From Psoroptes ovis (lineage: Eukaryota > Arthropoda > Arachnida > Sarcoptiformes > Psoroptidae): 64,000 nt of DNA. Within the stretch, counting starts at the first letter, position 1, and each line of letters opens with the position of its first letter. Position numbers and translations under genes: made by a program. The notes beneath the pieces are model-generated. The model worked only from the letters and a program-made list of their open reading frames with translations, had not been told where the DNA came from and searched no databases. Below, in pieces: positions 34,469 through 48,019 of the stretch. The stretch spans positions 1,984,001 to 2,048,000 of the forward strand of contig PQWQ01000004.1 of assembly GCA_002943765.1 (NCBI GenBank), given 5' to 3'.

Positions 34469-35185
34469 ATGGAAAAAATTAATGCAAAAGATGAAAAAAT
34501 TATTATTGATAAAGCTATCGGATATGGTGACCGAGAATTTAATTTGAAATTTAATTCAATGCAATTAATGAAATCAATGAAATGTGATACGAAAAATATT
34601 TTATTGAATCTATTAAATTATATCATGAAAAAATGTCATAAAAATGCTTCAAATATTCGATCATTGATGAAACAGGTACAAATAACAGAAAATGATGAAT
34701 ATTTTATTAAAATTTCTGAACAGATCAATGATTATATGAATGGTAATCATAGCGAAATGATTAAAAATTTATCAAATGAAATCGATGGATTCGCTGCGTT
34801 TATTGATTTTTCTAAAATCACAATGAACCCTGATTCGATTGGAGAAAATGATCGAAATTTGAAAAAAGAAATTGATGAAAAATTGAATGAAATTGTTTCA
34901 TCAATGAAAGCGTATTGTGAAACTAAAATTGTACCACGAAATGATGGTGAAGAAATCGATCAAAATCAAAAGCTACCGCAAATTATCGGCACATTAAATA
35001 ATATTGTTGAAGATGTGAATGAGATTCAAATTTCGAGCAATGACGAATTGAATGTAACATTTAAATTAAACGAAGGATCAACATCGGTTTCAAAACTACC
35101 ATCAACTAAAAAATTAATTACTGAGTTGCAATCTCTTGAAAACGAATGGCAACAAGAATTGAATTCATTTAATGAATTTCTTTAA
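34469..35185 (+). CDS. Unrecognised single-exon helical protein
   Basis: An ATG-led frame of 238 residues without introns, MEKINAKDEK to NSFNEFL. It is acidic and rich in Lys, Asn, Ile and Glu, with long predicted helices, and lacks the homopolymer runs of most neighbours, which favours a real folded protein. There is no signal peptide, membrane segment or Cys motif. The middle has FAAFIDFSKITMNPDS; the C-terminal LITELQSLENEWQQELNSF has the look of a short coiled coil, as in small subunits of kinetochore or tethering complexes, but I cannot place it in a family. Confidence 0.65.
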   Translation: MEKINAKDEKIIIDKAIGYGDREFNLKFNSMQLMKSMKCDTKNILLNLLNYIMKKCHKNASNIRSLMKQVQITENDEYFIKISEQINDYMNGNHSEMIKNLSNEIDGFAAFIDFSKITMNPDSIGENDRNLKKEIDEKLNEIVSSMKAYCETKIVPRNDGEEIDQNQKLPQIIGTLNNIVEDVNEIQISSNDELNVTFKLNEGSTSVSKLPSTKKLITELQSLENEWQQELNSFNEFL

Positions 35186-36507
35186 TAATAATTGAATAAT
35201 TAATTCCTGCTAATTAATTTTGAAAAATGTTTTTCTCATGTTTTCTATTTGATTTCAAACAGTTAATTTTTGAGTTCTTTCCATTTTTTTCGTATTTGAA
35301 ATTTCGGTTCGGATTTGCTTTGATTGATTTTTCATGATTTCAGGTTTTTCGCCTGATTAACCGAATTCATTTATTCATTTTTTTTCATAATTAAAATCTA
35401 ATTTATGCAAGGAAGAAAAAACATTTAAAATTAAGAATTCATGATTCAAACATATCTTTCGAAGAGAAAACTCTTTTATAAATTTGTCGAAGAAAATTTT
35501 TCGAAATGTGTTGAGAATTATAATCAAATACAAGTTTGTATTTGCTTATTTTTTAATTTTATTTATTTTATTCACATATACATTCGGTTCATTCATTTGG
35601 ACAAAAAATAATCATCAAATATAACAATAAACGTTTCAAGAAAAAAAACAATTACTTGATAGTGACAGGTAATATTATGATGATTATGACAATTATGATC
35701 ATTTTGAATGAATGAAGAGTCTTTATCGTTTTACAGTACAGTATCGCCATTATTATTAGTATTGTCATTATTTGTAAAAATAATAATAATAATATGTATG
35801 ACCAGAGTTTACGGATCAAGAAATGAAAAATTGAAATGAAATAAAGCAAAAGAAGATGGAAAAAAAATAATTCATTATTCAATCAAAAGAGCATGACGAA
35901 TATTATTTGTTCGAAGCAATGAAATAAAGAAAAATAAATATTCAAGATTAAAGAGTCAAAAAGCTTCTCATACATTGAAGATTGTAAAAGGCATTAAATT
36001 CAAAGTGTAAAAAGAAAGAGAAGAAAATTTTAAATCATTTTATTTGATTTGTTTTCTGTTTTTTTTTTCTGATCCATAACCGCTTCAATATGATAATGAT
36101 GATGAAAACAAACAAACAAACTGAATGAATGAACAAAAAAGCAAACAAATAAATCATTTTTCATTCATTCATTATTCATTAATGTCATTCGATTGTTTAT
36201 TCATGAATTAATCATCAATTGAATTCAATAATTCAAAATTGATTATGTAATATGTGAGCATGAATAATTGAATAATTGTTCATTGAATTTTTAATGTAAT
36301 TTCTGGAATTCAAGTTTTGAGTTGTCGATTGTTTATTGAGCGAAATTTGATTGAAAGACTTGAAAAAAAAACTTGAAAAAACTTCAAGATTCAAATATCA
36401 AAACATTTTCTGTGCTGTGTTCGTTTAATGACCATTTAACTGATTTTTTGACTAATTATGACTTGATTTGATGAGTGAAATTTGAATACCAAAGCATCAG
36501 AGAAAAA
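35186..36507. other. Intergenic region
   Basis: 1.3 kb of AT-rich sequence with no supported exon. It precedes the Asn/Asp-rich exon at 36508 and may contain its promoter. Confidence 0.4.
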
Positions 36508-39500
36508 ATGGGAAATTCATCAAGTGCAACGATTGAATTGTTGAATCAAGAAGATCAATCACATCCACCAGCAACATCGATCGATGCTGACACTAATTTA
36601 CACAAACAAAAATATCAATCATTAATTAATGAATTCATCGCTAAAAATAATGAATCATTAGCTAATAGTTTGCTATCATCATTTAATGATAATTGTGATG
36701 ATGATGATGATAATCGATGTAATAATCCAATTTGGTCAGCAAAATTATCGAATCAATTTGTTAATCATTTTAATCATCATCATGAATATGATAGTGATGA
36801 ATCAAATTATTCAAATAATTATCTAACTGTTTACAATAATGATGATAGTTTATTATATCAAAATATTGAAAGTTTCAATTATAATAATAACATTGATGAT
36901 CATAATATTAATACATCAAACACAAATGATATTGTTAATGATGATTGTGCACATACAATATCATCATTTGAATTAATTAATCCACCATATGCAGCAGCAT
37001 CATATTTATATGTTAATAATGATGATAATATTAAGAAGAATAAAAATGATGATAATGATAAAGGAACAAAACGTGGTGATAATAGCAATGATAACATTAA
37101 AAATCATCAAACATCAACATTAACATATGATGATTGTCATTTGAATAAAATTAATAATATCAAAGATTCAATTCAACAGTGTAAAAAATTGCATAATAAT
37201 AATGATGATGATTTGTTGAATTCTACAACAATTTCTTCCTCATCATCATTGTCGACAGAGATTTGTTATGACGATGATGATGATGATGATGACGACGACG
37301 ATGATGATGATGATGATGATAATAATTGTTCATCAACAACAATGACAACTCGATCATCATCGACAACATCAACACTGAAATCTCCACCTGTTTTTGTTGT
37401 CTCTAAACTCAATAATTATAATAATAATATGTTTTATAAATCTAATCAATTGGATTCATCATCATCATCAACAACAATAACAGCAAAATTATCATCATTT
37501 GGATCAAAAACATCCGATGGCAATTGGTCATTATATTATCATGATGTTAATCAATCAAAATTTGCCAACAATAATCCTATGGATACAAATAATACAAAGG
37601 AATTTGATTCCAATTCAAACATATTGATCAAATCAAATAATAACAATCATCATTATTATCATCATCATACATCACACTTATTACCACAATTACCACGATC
37701 AAAATCATTTCATCAAATATTACGTTCAACACAAAATGGTAAAATATTGGCAAAAAATGGAACAATTCGTGGTGCATCATCATCATCATCGTCATCGAAA
37801 ACAATGAAACAACAACAGCAACAACAAGAACATTCACAATCATCATCATCATCATCAACAACAGTATCGACAACTAAAATGAAATTTTCTAATAATAAAA
37901 ACTTGGAAATTATTAATGATAATAATCATAATAATGACGATCATGATAATGATAATAATAATGAAACTAATCAAAATAATAATAACATGATTGCTGTTAA
38001 TTTTGATAATAATCAACATGATCAACAACAGCAGCAGCAACAACAACGACCACAGCCGAATATCAATAGCATCAAAAGCAATAACGCCAACATTAACAAT
38101 AATAATAACATTGTTGAACATCAACAACATAAAGATGTAAAAACAACAATCGACAATAGCGATAGTACGAATAATAATAATGATAATAATGTTATGGCAA
38201 ACAGTAACTTTCTCTTTATCAAGGTTTGTTGTTTATTATAAATTCATTCATTCATTCATTATTATTATCACTATTATAATGAGTTGTCCGAAAAGTTCTT
38301 TCCGACTTCTATTGTGGACTCGCATCCACTTTACAATAATTCAAAACAAACAAAACTTGTAAAGTGACAATCATATTCGCACTTGATCAAATATTACGAA
38401 CTCATTTCTTGCATTTATTGACGATCTTTATTGAAAAATAGTCATAATATGAATGATCATGAAATATATATTGAATGTATGAATGTTTAAAATATTTATA
38501 CACAAACCCTTTAGGTTCGATAGTTTAAAACTGTACAAATGAAAAATTGTAGAGAAAATAGTGTTGAAATAAACAATACAAAATTAATAAAAGAAATAAG
38601 ATTTTAGGGTAAATTTGAAAGAAATATGTAAGCAAATTTAGGCGGTAAGTGTCAAAGGTTAAATTTTAGTTTGTGAAAGTTGAATTATTAAAGCAATATG
38701 AAAGAAATATGAATATTCGACAAAATAGCGACTGGCGACAGTCAGGATTAGAATGAAATAATTGTGCTAAGGAATGGTCATAAATAGAAAACAAATAAGC
38801 TAATAAAGCAAATGAGATACGGCAAATTAAAAGGAATTTTTTCTGACGAATCCTAGAAAGTTTGATTGTTTAGCTTGTCTCTGCACAAAAACTTTTCGGA
38901 CAACCCAATACATCATTATTATATAATCACTTCAGATGTTTTTTAAATGTAAAAATTTCCATTCATTCAGGAGAAAATACAGACAAATAACATCGAAAAA
39001 AAGAATACTTTTTGATACAAGATGTTCGATGTTTGATTGATGAATAATATAATAATAAGCAGTGTATTTTTCATGATGAAAACATTGTACTAACGGTGTG
39101 CGTACACGACTGCAGGTACTGCATATGAACCGCAATATTATCATTATTATCATTTAAAGATGATTGAATAAATCGAAAATGAAAAAAAAATTGATTGAAC
39201 TAAAAATAAATTTTTTCATTTTCCATTTTCAATCATTATTTGACCGATATATTTTTTCTTTCTTTGCTTTTTCAATATTTCAAATTTATTTTGAATGATT
39301 TTCATTTTTAATCAATCATTGAATGGATGAATGAAATGAATCTGTTTGAACGAAATAATCGTTTTTTTTTGTAAATTAAATTTCCAAATTTTTTCAATTC
39401 AAATCGAATGAAAATGAAAATTTTCAAAGGAGATGATGATGATCAGATCAAAATGGTAATGATACAAATCATTTGTATGATTTTGGTTATTTTTTATTGC

Positions 39501-42500
39501 TCAAAAATTTTTAATTTAAATTCAATTTGTGTAGTCATTCATCACTGATAAAAAATTGATAAATGATGAATGTATAATTATCTTTAATTAACATCCACTA
39601 AATGAATCATGTGTTTATTGGATTTATTTATTTTTTTGATGAAAAAAACTTTAAATCAATTTTCAAACGAAAAATTTTCACAAACCCAAGTCCAAAATTT
39701 AATTTATTTAAATCGAAAGAAAAAAAAATCATGGAAATTCATTACCATAATCATGATTGAAACACATAGATGTTTACTGATAATGATAAAATGAAAAATC
39801 ACATTTCATTAATAATCTTTGAAATGATTGATCATTGATTATTATCATTATTTCAAACTAATGATAATAACTGATAATAATAGCAATATTTGAATATTAA
39901 AAAATCATTTATTTTGATTTTTAAAAATTTATTTTCATTTCAAAAATTAATTTTATCATTATTTATAAGATATTTTTTCTTGGTTAACCAAGAAAATTTC
40001 AAAGAAAATCGAGAAAATTCATTCAAAATGAATGAATATAACATTTCGTTTCCTATTGTTGTATGTAAAAATAGTTTGAAAATTTTAATTTCTCATTTCA
40101 ATCCATTCATTTATTCATTCATACACAATTTCTCCTGTTTTTGTATTGTTTTATTAAAATGTTTTTATTTTTGGTCATGTTGTCTGGTCAATGGCCTATT
40201 GTTTTACTTATTTTTGTCTTTATTTTCAATTGTTTCATTTTCCTTTTTTTGCATTTTTTTTTCATTTCATTTTCGTTTTTGATTACGATTATTGATTATT
40301 TGGTCAATCATTTTTTTCTGAATATTTCTGTATAAGCGCTTTACGTGTATTGTTCCGTTATTATTATGATTATGATTTTCTCTGGTTCAAGTCATTCATT
40401 TCATTCAATGCATGAATAGTGAAACAACCACCGAAGTATAAATAAAAGTATTGTCACAAATTTTTTCCATTATTTTTTTCAAATATCAAAATCATCAATG
40501 AATTCGTTGCCAATCCATTGAAATGAAACCAATCATTTGAGCTCTGATTTTGATCGGTTGATTGTTTTTTTTTTTTGAATTTTCACAAATTTTTCTAATT
40601 CACACTGTGAAATCAAATGTGTAAGAAGAATTTTTTTTTAAATTCATTGATTGATTGATATTATTTATTATCATTATCAATTGTATCAATACTTTTGGAT
40701 GATTATCAATTTCTATGATGTTATTCAATTGTCAATCAATCAATCATTGAATTGAATTCATTTATTGAATTAATAATAATTATATCGATATCAATGAATG
40801 ATAGTAATTATTTCAAAATTTGGATCAACATTTTCAATTATTTTTCTACCGAAAATTGAATTTAAATTGATTTCATTGTTTTCTTAACAACAACAAAAAA
40901 ATTTTTAAATTTTTTAATCGAAATTTTTTTTCCAAATTCAAATACAATCATTGGATCAATCTATTGAATGAGAGTTTTCAATTGTCAATTGACGAAAATT
41001 GTCACATTTAATTGTAATTCAATTTCACACATTATTGAATTTTTTCCCATTTAAAATTCATTTTAAATTTGTCAAATATCCATTCATTTCATTCATCCAT
41101 TCATTCATCATCGCCTGTTTGATTGACTGATTTTAATCATTTTTGCTTCATAAAGCATTGATCTGATCTATTTTTTATTTTGATATTTTTTCCATGTGAA
41201 AAAATTGTTGAAATCGAACCGATTTCGATTTGATTTCACAAAATTTTCTATTCAATGTCTTTTCGATTAAATTTTTTGACAAATAAAAATTTAGAAAATT
41301 AAAGCCAATCTCATGAGAAACGCACGCACACACTCATGCATTGAACCCTTTGTGTACACAATTATATAATTTAGCATAAATTAGAAAATTTGAAATTATT
41401 AAAAAAAAATTCAAAATTACAAATAAATGATTCAAAGGGCAATGAAAAATTTACTGATTACAGAACAAAACAATTAGTCATATTCATTCAAGTATTTTAA
41501 TGTAATCATAAAACCTTTACTGATGACGATAATGATATTGATAATGATAATCATCATCCTCATCAAAGAGAGATAATTGTCCAAAATTAAAGACAATAAG
41601 TTCCATTTAATAAATATGAAAATTATTTGAAATTAAATAATTGCTTAAATAATTGTTTTCAACTATTGAATGCGAATAAATTTGATATTGTAGGCACACC
41701 AACAGCAGAGCCAAAATAATTAAAAAATGACCCATTAATTGTTGTGTATGACAAATTTCTTAATTTTCAAATAAACATGAAAAGAAATACCAAGAAAATT
41801 ATAATCTTTGCATTATTTTATTTTCAATTTTTTAAATTTTTAAATTTTGAATTTTAAAATTTCATTCCATTAGAAAATTCGACTGAAAATTTGAAATAAA
41901 CTTTTGAAAATCACTAGTTTTTCCCTTACCTTACATATCATATAATTATCAAATCATTGTGTATCACTTGTATTATTCGAGCAAGCAAACAAGCAAAAGC
42001 AAAATATGATTTGTTAATATAACAGGTACTGCCAGTGGTGTTGTTGCTATTGCTGTTGTCTAAACTATTAAGTTGTCCCATAAGTTCTTGCCGTTTTTTG
42101 AATTTTTTTCTCTCAAAAAATTGGCAAGAACTTATGGGACGATCTAATAAATTTTTTTCGTTGAAATTTTTGAAATTATTGTCATTATTTTTGATTTTTA
42201 TGATAAAAAAGAAAAATATTAGAAATTGGCCTGAACTTTAGATTTGAAATAAAAAATTTCATTTCATTTGAAAAAGTTTAAATTTAGACACAGACACACA
42301 CACACTAATATGTTGAATATATGCTGAATTTCACCTGTTGCATGCATAGTTTGCACTGGTTTTCTTTTATATCCAGATATTTTTATATTATTTATAAATA
42401 TGTACTGTTAATAGCCATGCAATCATAATAATGAAAATGATAATGATAATGATGGTGTTGATAATGTATATTTTCATTTTATTTTTTTTATTATTTTTGA

Positions 42501-45500
42501 AAAAAAACTTGAAATTACCGAATAATTTTTTTTTTGTTTTGAGCCAAGAAAAAGTGTATTGTATTCTAATTTTAAAATCAGTTAGTTTGTGCACACATTG
42601 AATATTTGGAATCGCTTCCAAAGCAAAGTTTCATTTGTTTATTTGTCTATTCATTTACATTATTTATTCATTATTTGAAATTAAAACAAATAAACAGGCG
42701 AAAAATCCATCTGATGCTACTCATATTCACCGTTGATAAATGATAGTAAAAAAAATTAGCATATGCACCTGTCAAAAGTATCAACATATGCACACACGCA
42801 CCTAAGATTTTGTTCAATCTTTTGTCGATACATTGATTGCTTTGATATGAAAAATTTTATCAAAAATGAAAATGATAGTTATAATAATAATTTTCCTGTT
42901 GAAAATATTGATAGTTTCAGGCCATAAAATAATTTCAGAAATTTCAATTATCATTTTTATTATTATGAAAAATGAAAAACAAATCATCTTATCAAGAAAT
43001 TGAGAAAAAAAAAATTAAAATTCAAAGATTGATCAAAGATTATTATTATTTTCTCATATCAATATCAATAATAATCAATTGATTTTTATTTATAAATTTA
43101 TATTAAAATATAAATAGATGAAAAATAAATAAAATTCCAATCAAAGAAAATCAAATCAATCAATCAACCGTTTCATTGATGATAGTATTTAAGCGAATGA
43201 ATGATTGATTGATTGAATGAATCAATGAATAATCCAAAGAGAAAAACAATAAATACATGAATCGATGTCGAATCAATCGTCTTGAATTATTAAAAAAAAT
43301 AATAAAAAATATTTGAAATGTCTGACATTTCTTTTTTCGAATGATTTTCCATTTAAAATTGTTATTCATCAGATTTTTTCTCCAATTTCGAATGATTAAA
43401 TTGACAATTTTCCATTGAATTATGACAAAACATTCAATTGTGTTCGTGTGTTATTCAACACTTTCTTAGACTTTTAATTGTGATAATATCATTTGTGTCT
43501 CATTTGACAAATGAAAAAATGGAAAAAATGAAACAAATAATTTCCTGTGTCGATTTTGGCACCTTTTTTGTTTCCAAAAAGCTTTAAATCAAACGTCATT
43601 TTATCAAACAAAGAACACAAAAAAAAATAGTGCAAACAAAATGAAATAATGAACAAATAGGATATGAATTCATTTATTGTTTATGCATATTCATATTTAT
43701 TTATTAAACCGGTTCAATTGTTTTCTCTTGAACCAATATTAATCATTTAATCATTTTATTCATTCATTTTTTACTCGTCTTTGCTTTGAATCTCTTCTTC
43801 ATTCATTCAATTTCATCAATATATCAATCCATACATTTAATAATAATATTGATAACAATATATAATTTATAGTTAATGACATTGTCATTATATCTAAAAT
43901 CATTATTTTTATTATTATTATTTTATAAAATCATTATAATATCAATCATTATTACGGGCACACGAATTCACTAGAAAAATTCAAACGATTGTATTCAAAT
44001 ATATCTATGCATTCATCATCAATATATTTATGAAGAAAAGAAAAATAGATTATGGACAACCGACAAATCATTAATATCTAATATAAATTTTGAATGCACG
44101 AAAAAAAATTCAATAAGATCGTATTTTTCCATGACATGATCCGATTGATGATACAAATTTTTTTTCCGTGCTGAAGAAGGAATTGTAATAATCATTTCAA
44201 TGATTTTTCATTTAATGAAACGTTTCTTTGTATTCGATCTGTGATAAGTCGAGTCGATTGTTCTAATATTTGTTTTGATCATTTTGTTGTGATCACCGCA
44301 AGGGGAAAAATTGAAAAAATAACACTCCGATTGCCACAAGTGTTGAATGATGCTTTTGAATTGATGAAAAATGAATATTTTGAATTGAGAATTGATATGA
44401 GAATGGAATTCTGAATTCTGAATCAATGAATATATTGATGAATATCAAAAAAACAACATATCAAGAAAAATGAAAGTATTTCCATTCTTCTTTTATTCCC
44501 ATTGTGTCATCGCCTTCTGATGGATTCAATTCAAATGTATGATAACTTGTCATTATCATTGACAAATTATTTTCAATGGAAAAAATGAAATGCACCATGT
44601 ATCATCAAGTAAAGAAATGAATAAAGAAAATCATTGACATTATCATTGTCGTCTTGTCATTTTCATAAATTATACAAACAAAACATTGTGCATATGAACA
44701 TCATCTAAATAAATGATAATGATGATGATCACCTGACTTTATATGATTAATTTTTATTTTTATTTTTATTCTTTTGACATATATTCTTATGGATATTTTT
44801 GTTTTATTTTAAAAATTTTCTCTTTACCATCTTTTCATTTAACATTTTTTTTTTTTGATATATGCAAATAACATTCCAAAACAAATAACAATGAAAATGA
44901 TGATGGAAAAAATATTGAATTTGCGTGAATGTATCCCGTATGTGTTTAATTATATTATCATTTTATTAAAATTTTTGAGGAGATTTTTAAAAATTCTCAT
45001 CATTTTATTCCATTATTATAATCATATTTTTATTATTATTATGATTTTTAAAATAAGATGAACAAATTGAAATCGTGACCAGTATTATTAAACGACCAGT
45101 ACAAATTATATATTTTTTTCTGTATCATTTTTGAATATATAAATGTTTATTTGCCATTGAATGAAATATGGCAAATGAAAGAATATATATACGAGAAAAA
45201 AAAGATTAGGTCACAGAGAAATAAAGATAGACAAAAATACAAATTATATTTGCTTTTGGTTGTTGTTTGTTGTTGTTAGTCATTTCTCCTTTTTTCGGTC
45301 ATTTCGGTCACTGGTAAACGAATTTGTTTTTTCGTCATTTGTTTAACATGTTTTTTCGGGTACTGCTAATATTTTTCGCAGCATCAGGTGCGATTCAGTC
45401 ATGAAATATGGAGTTTTTCTTTGCTTGTCGAGGTTCTCAAGATTAAATAATCAAATTACTTGTATTTTATTTCTCGTTCCCATAGCGTTATAATAATGGA

Positions 45501-47878
45501 AATATCAATTGTAACAATGGTCGTAATCGTTCACCAATGAAACAGCAGCAACAACAACAGAATCAGCCGCAACAACAATCGATCAATGAAGGTAAATCAC
45601 CAATAATGGGGATGCAAAATGCAAATTTTCAACTCCAACAACATCCACAACAACAACCAAGATTATATCAAAGTGAATCAAATTTAAATAATTTGAACGA
45701 TAATGATAATGATAATTATGAATATTTATCGATAGAATCGATGAATGATCAAAATAAAAATAATGAAAATTGTAATGATGATTCAATATTAGCAATGCAA
45801 TATAATTCAAATAATACTAATAATCATAATTCTGCAACAACAAACACCAATAATGGTGTAGCGGCAAGAATCAATCGTTTGAAATGTCGTAATTCTCAAA
45901 CAACAAACGATTCAAGTGAGTATTATTCATTTTTATTTGAATTTAAAATTGATTTATATTGAAAATATTCAAATACAGATTCCAATCATCAAAAAAATTA
46001 TGAAAAAACAAATGATATGTCAATGAAAAATTTAAAAATTAAACGTTCAACATCAAATTTCGATCAAAATTTTCTTGATAAAATGAAAATGAAAAATTCA
46101 TTGATGAATGATAATCCATGGTATTTGAAACCTAAGCCAGAACCGATGAATTGTTTTAATTTTCAAAATCATCAACAACAGCAACAACAACAACAAAAAT
46201 CATCAGAAAATTTATTTGATAATTATCAAAATAATACAAATACAAATCTATTGACTCAATATTTATCATTTGAATTCCTCAATGAACGTATTCATAATCG
46301 TTTACAAAAAGAACATGAATATGAATTGATAATGAAGAAAAATTGCAATATAAATACATTACGTTATTTGAATTTGATCGATACATTGAACAAATCAAAT
46401 GATAATGGTCAAATGATGAAAAATTATTTGTCATATAGTGAAGCAAATTTATCGACCCTACTATCAAAGCAACAACAGCATCAACAACAACAGCAGCAAC
46501 AGCAGGCAAAGCAACAAAATCAAAAAATTTTAAACAAAAAAAATGTCAATAAACGTAAAAGTTTTCGTAAATTTTTCGAAAATTATTTCATTCATAGCAA
46601 TCATAATCATAATGGAAATAATTGTGCTGAAAATAATAGCAACAACAATAATTATCAAACTATGAAATTCAATATATCAAATAATCAAATTTTGGTACCT
46701 GTATTTGATGAAAATTTTATATTGAAACGCAATACACCGAATGCTGGTTTAACCGATGATGAACGTTTGAAAACAACTTGTTGGAAATGTAATGTTTTGA
46801 TTGATTTAATTTTTTCAAAAACGATTTTTGAACTATTTTTTTCATTTGAATTATAGATTTCCATAATAATGGTGATAATAATAAGAATAATATGAATAAT
46901 TTAATACACAATATTCATTCAAATATCAATAATAATAATAATCATAGTTTACGTTTATGGAAAAAAAATTTAAATCATATTACATCATCATCATCATCGT
47001 CATCATCGACAGCATCATCTTCATCATTTGCTTCATCATCAACATCGATTTCATCTTCATCATCGGCATCATCAACAATATTTGATTATGGTTTAAATTC
47101 AAAACATGGTCGTCATATGAATAAATCGAATATTGAAAAACAATTGGAAATGATTGAAAATTTATTCAATATTACAAATGATAATAATGATAACAATAGT
47201 AATGATTATAATGATTTAAATAGTGATAATATCTATGAAGATACTGATTATTTATCAATCTGTAAGAAATATATTCATACACCAACAATAACTACATCAA
47301 CTGATGATGGTATTATTGATGATGATGATGATTGTGTTGATAATGATGTCGATAAAGAAAATGGTGAATATTATTACACTTCAAATAATAATAATAACAA
47401 CAATAATGATGATAAAACAATGATGATGATGATGATGTTTTCGATGCTAAATTCAAATGCAAATACCAATTCTAATGATCCTGATGACAAGGAAAATAAC
47501 TATGATTCAATCATTGTAAATAATGATGATGATGGTGATGATTGTCAGCATAAAAATGATCATAAAAAATCATCAAAAATGACAAATGATGATTGTTTTG
47601 ACAATATTATCAAAGAAACAATCACCAATATTGAATTGGAAGATTTTTATGATCAAAATTTTAATCATAAAAATCCATATATCCATTTATTCGATAATGA
47701 TAATCGATCAACAACATCAACATTAGCATCAGCTTCAGCATCAGCAGCTACAGAAACATCGATGTCCATGTCAATGACCACGAATCGTAACAATGTACCA
47801 TGTTTTACATTATCAAATCAATTGAAAACATTGATACACAATTCGAATCGTTTGAAAAATCATTATTTTTATTATTAA
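36508..47878 (+). CDS. Very low-complexity Asn/Asp/Gln/Ser-rich protein, possible single gene
   Basis: Four coding blocks can be joined in phase: 36508-38223, 45486-45915, 45979-46788 and 46857-47878, about 1,325 residues. The last three are joined by short introns (63 and 68 bases) with matching phases and are well supported as one gene; linking the first block across a 7.3-kb intron rests only on phase 0 at both ends and on similar composition. The first block starts MGNSSSATIELL, a possible myristoylation site, and includes a run of about 18 Asp (near 37270-37320), Ser and Gln runs and the less repetitive LPRSKSFHQILRSTQNGK. The later part has basic Ser motifs (IKRSTSNF, KRKSFRKFFENYF), a short TDDERLKTTCWK segment and NIEKQLEMIENLF. 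No domain was recognised. It could be two genes. Confidence 0.5.
38279..38908. mobile_element. Mariner-type non-autonomous element
   Basis: About 630 bases bounded by inverted repeats: GTTGTCCGAAAAGTTCTT starting at 38283 and its reverse complement (one mismatch) ending at 38905. TA flanks both sides (38277-38278 and 38909-38910), as expected for a mariner-family target duplication. The ends resemble mariner terminal repeats. No transposase frame is present, so it is an internally deleted or MITE-like copy. It lies in the long putative intron of the Asn/Asp-rich gene. Confidence 0.7.
38909..42070. other. Putative intron interior without features
   Basis: AT-rich sequence between the two mariner-type elements. 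The open frames found have no splice support or recognisable family; I see nothing else in it. Confidence 0.4.
42071..42144. mobile_element. 74-base mariner-type hairpin element
   Basis: GTCCCATAAGTTCTTGCC at 42075-42092 is repeated exactly as its reverse complement at 42123-42140, separated by 30 bases, with TA just outside both ends (42069-42070 and 42145-42146). The outer end AGTTGTCCCATAAGTTCTTG matches the end of the 38279 element at most positions (20 of 23 over the wider comparison), so the two belong to related families. This is a minimal MITE or solo hairpin. Confidence 0.68.
42145..45485. other. Putative intron interior without features
   Basis: More than 3 kb of AT-rich sequence up to the acceptor at 45484-45485. 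No exon, RNA gene or repeat array recognised. Confidence 0.4.
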
Positions 47879-48019
47879 TATTAATTAATTGATTGATTAA
47901 TTTTTGATTTTGATGCTGATAATATTGTGGAAAATAAACTAAAGAATAATTGAATTCTTATTTCAAAATAAAATTCCAAAATTTTTCCAAATTTTTTTCC
48001 AAAATTGCACATTTCACTA

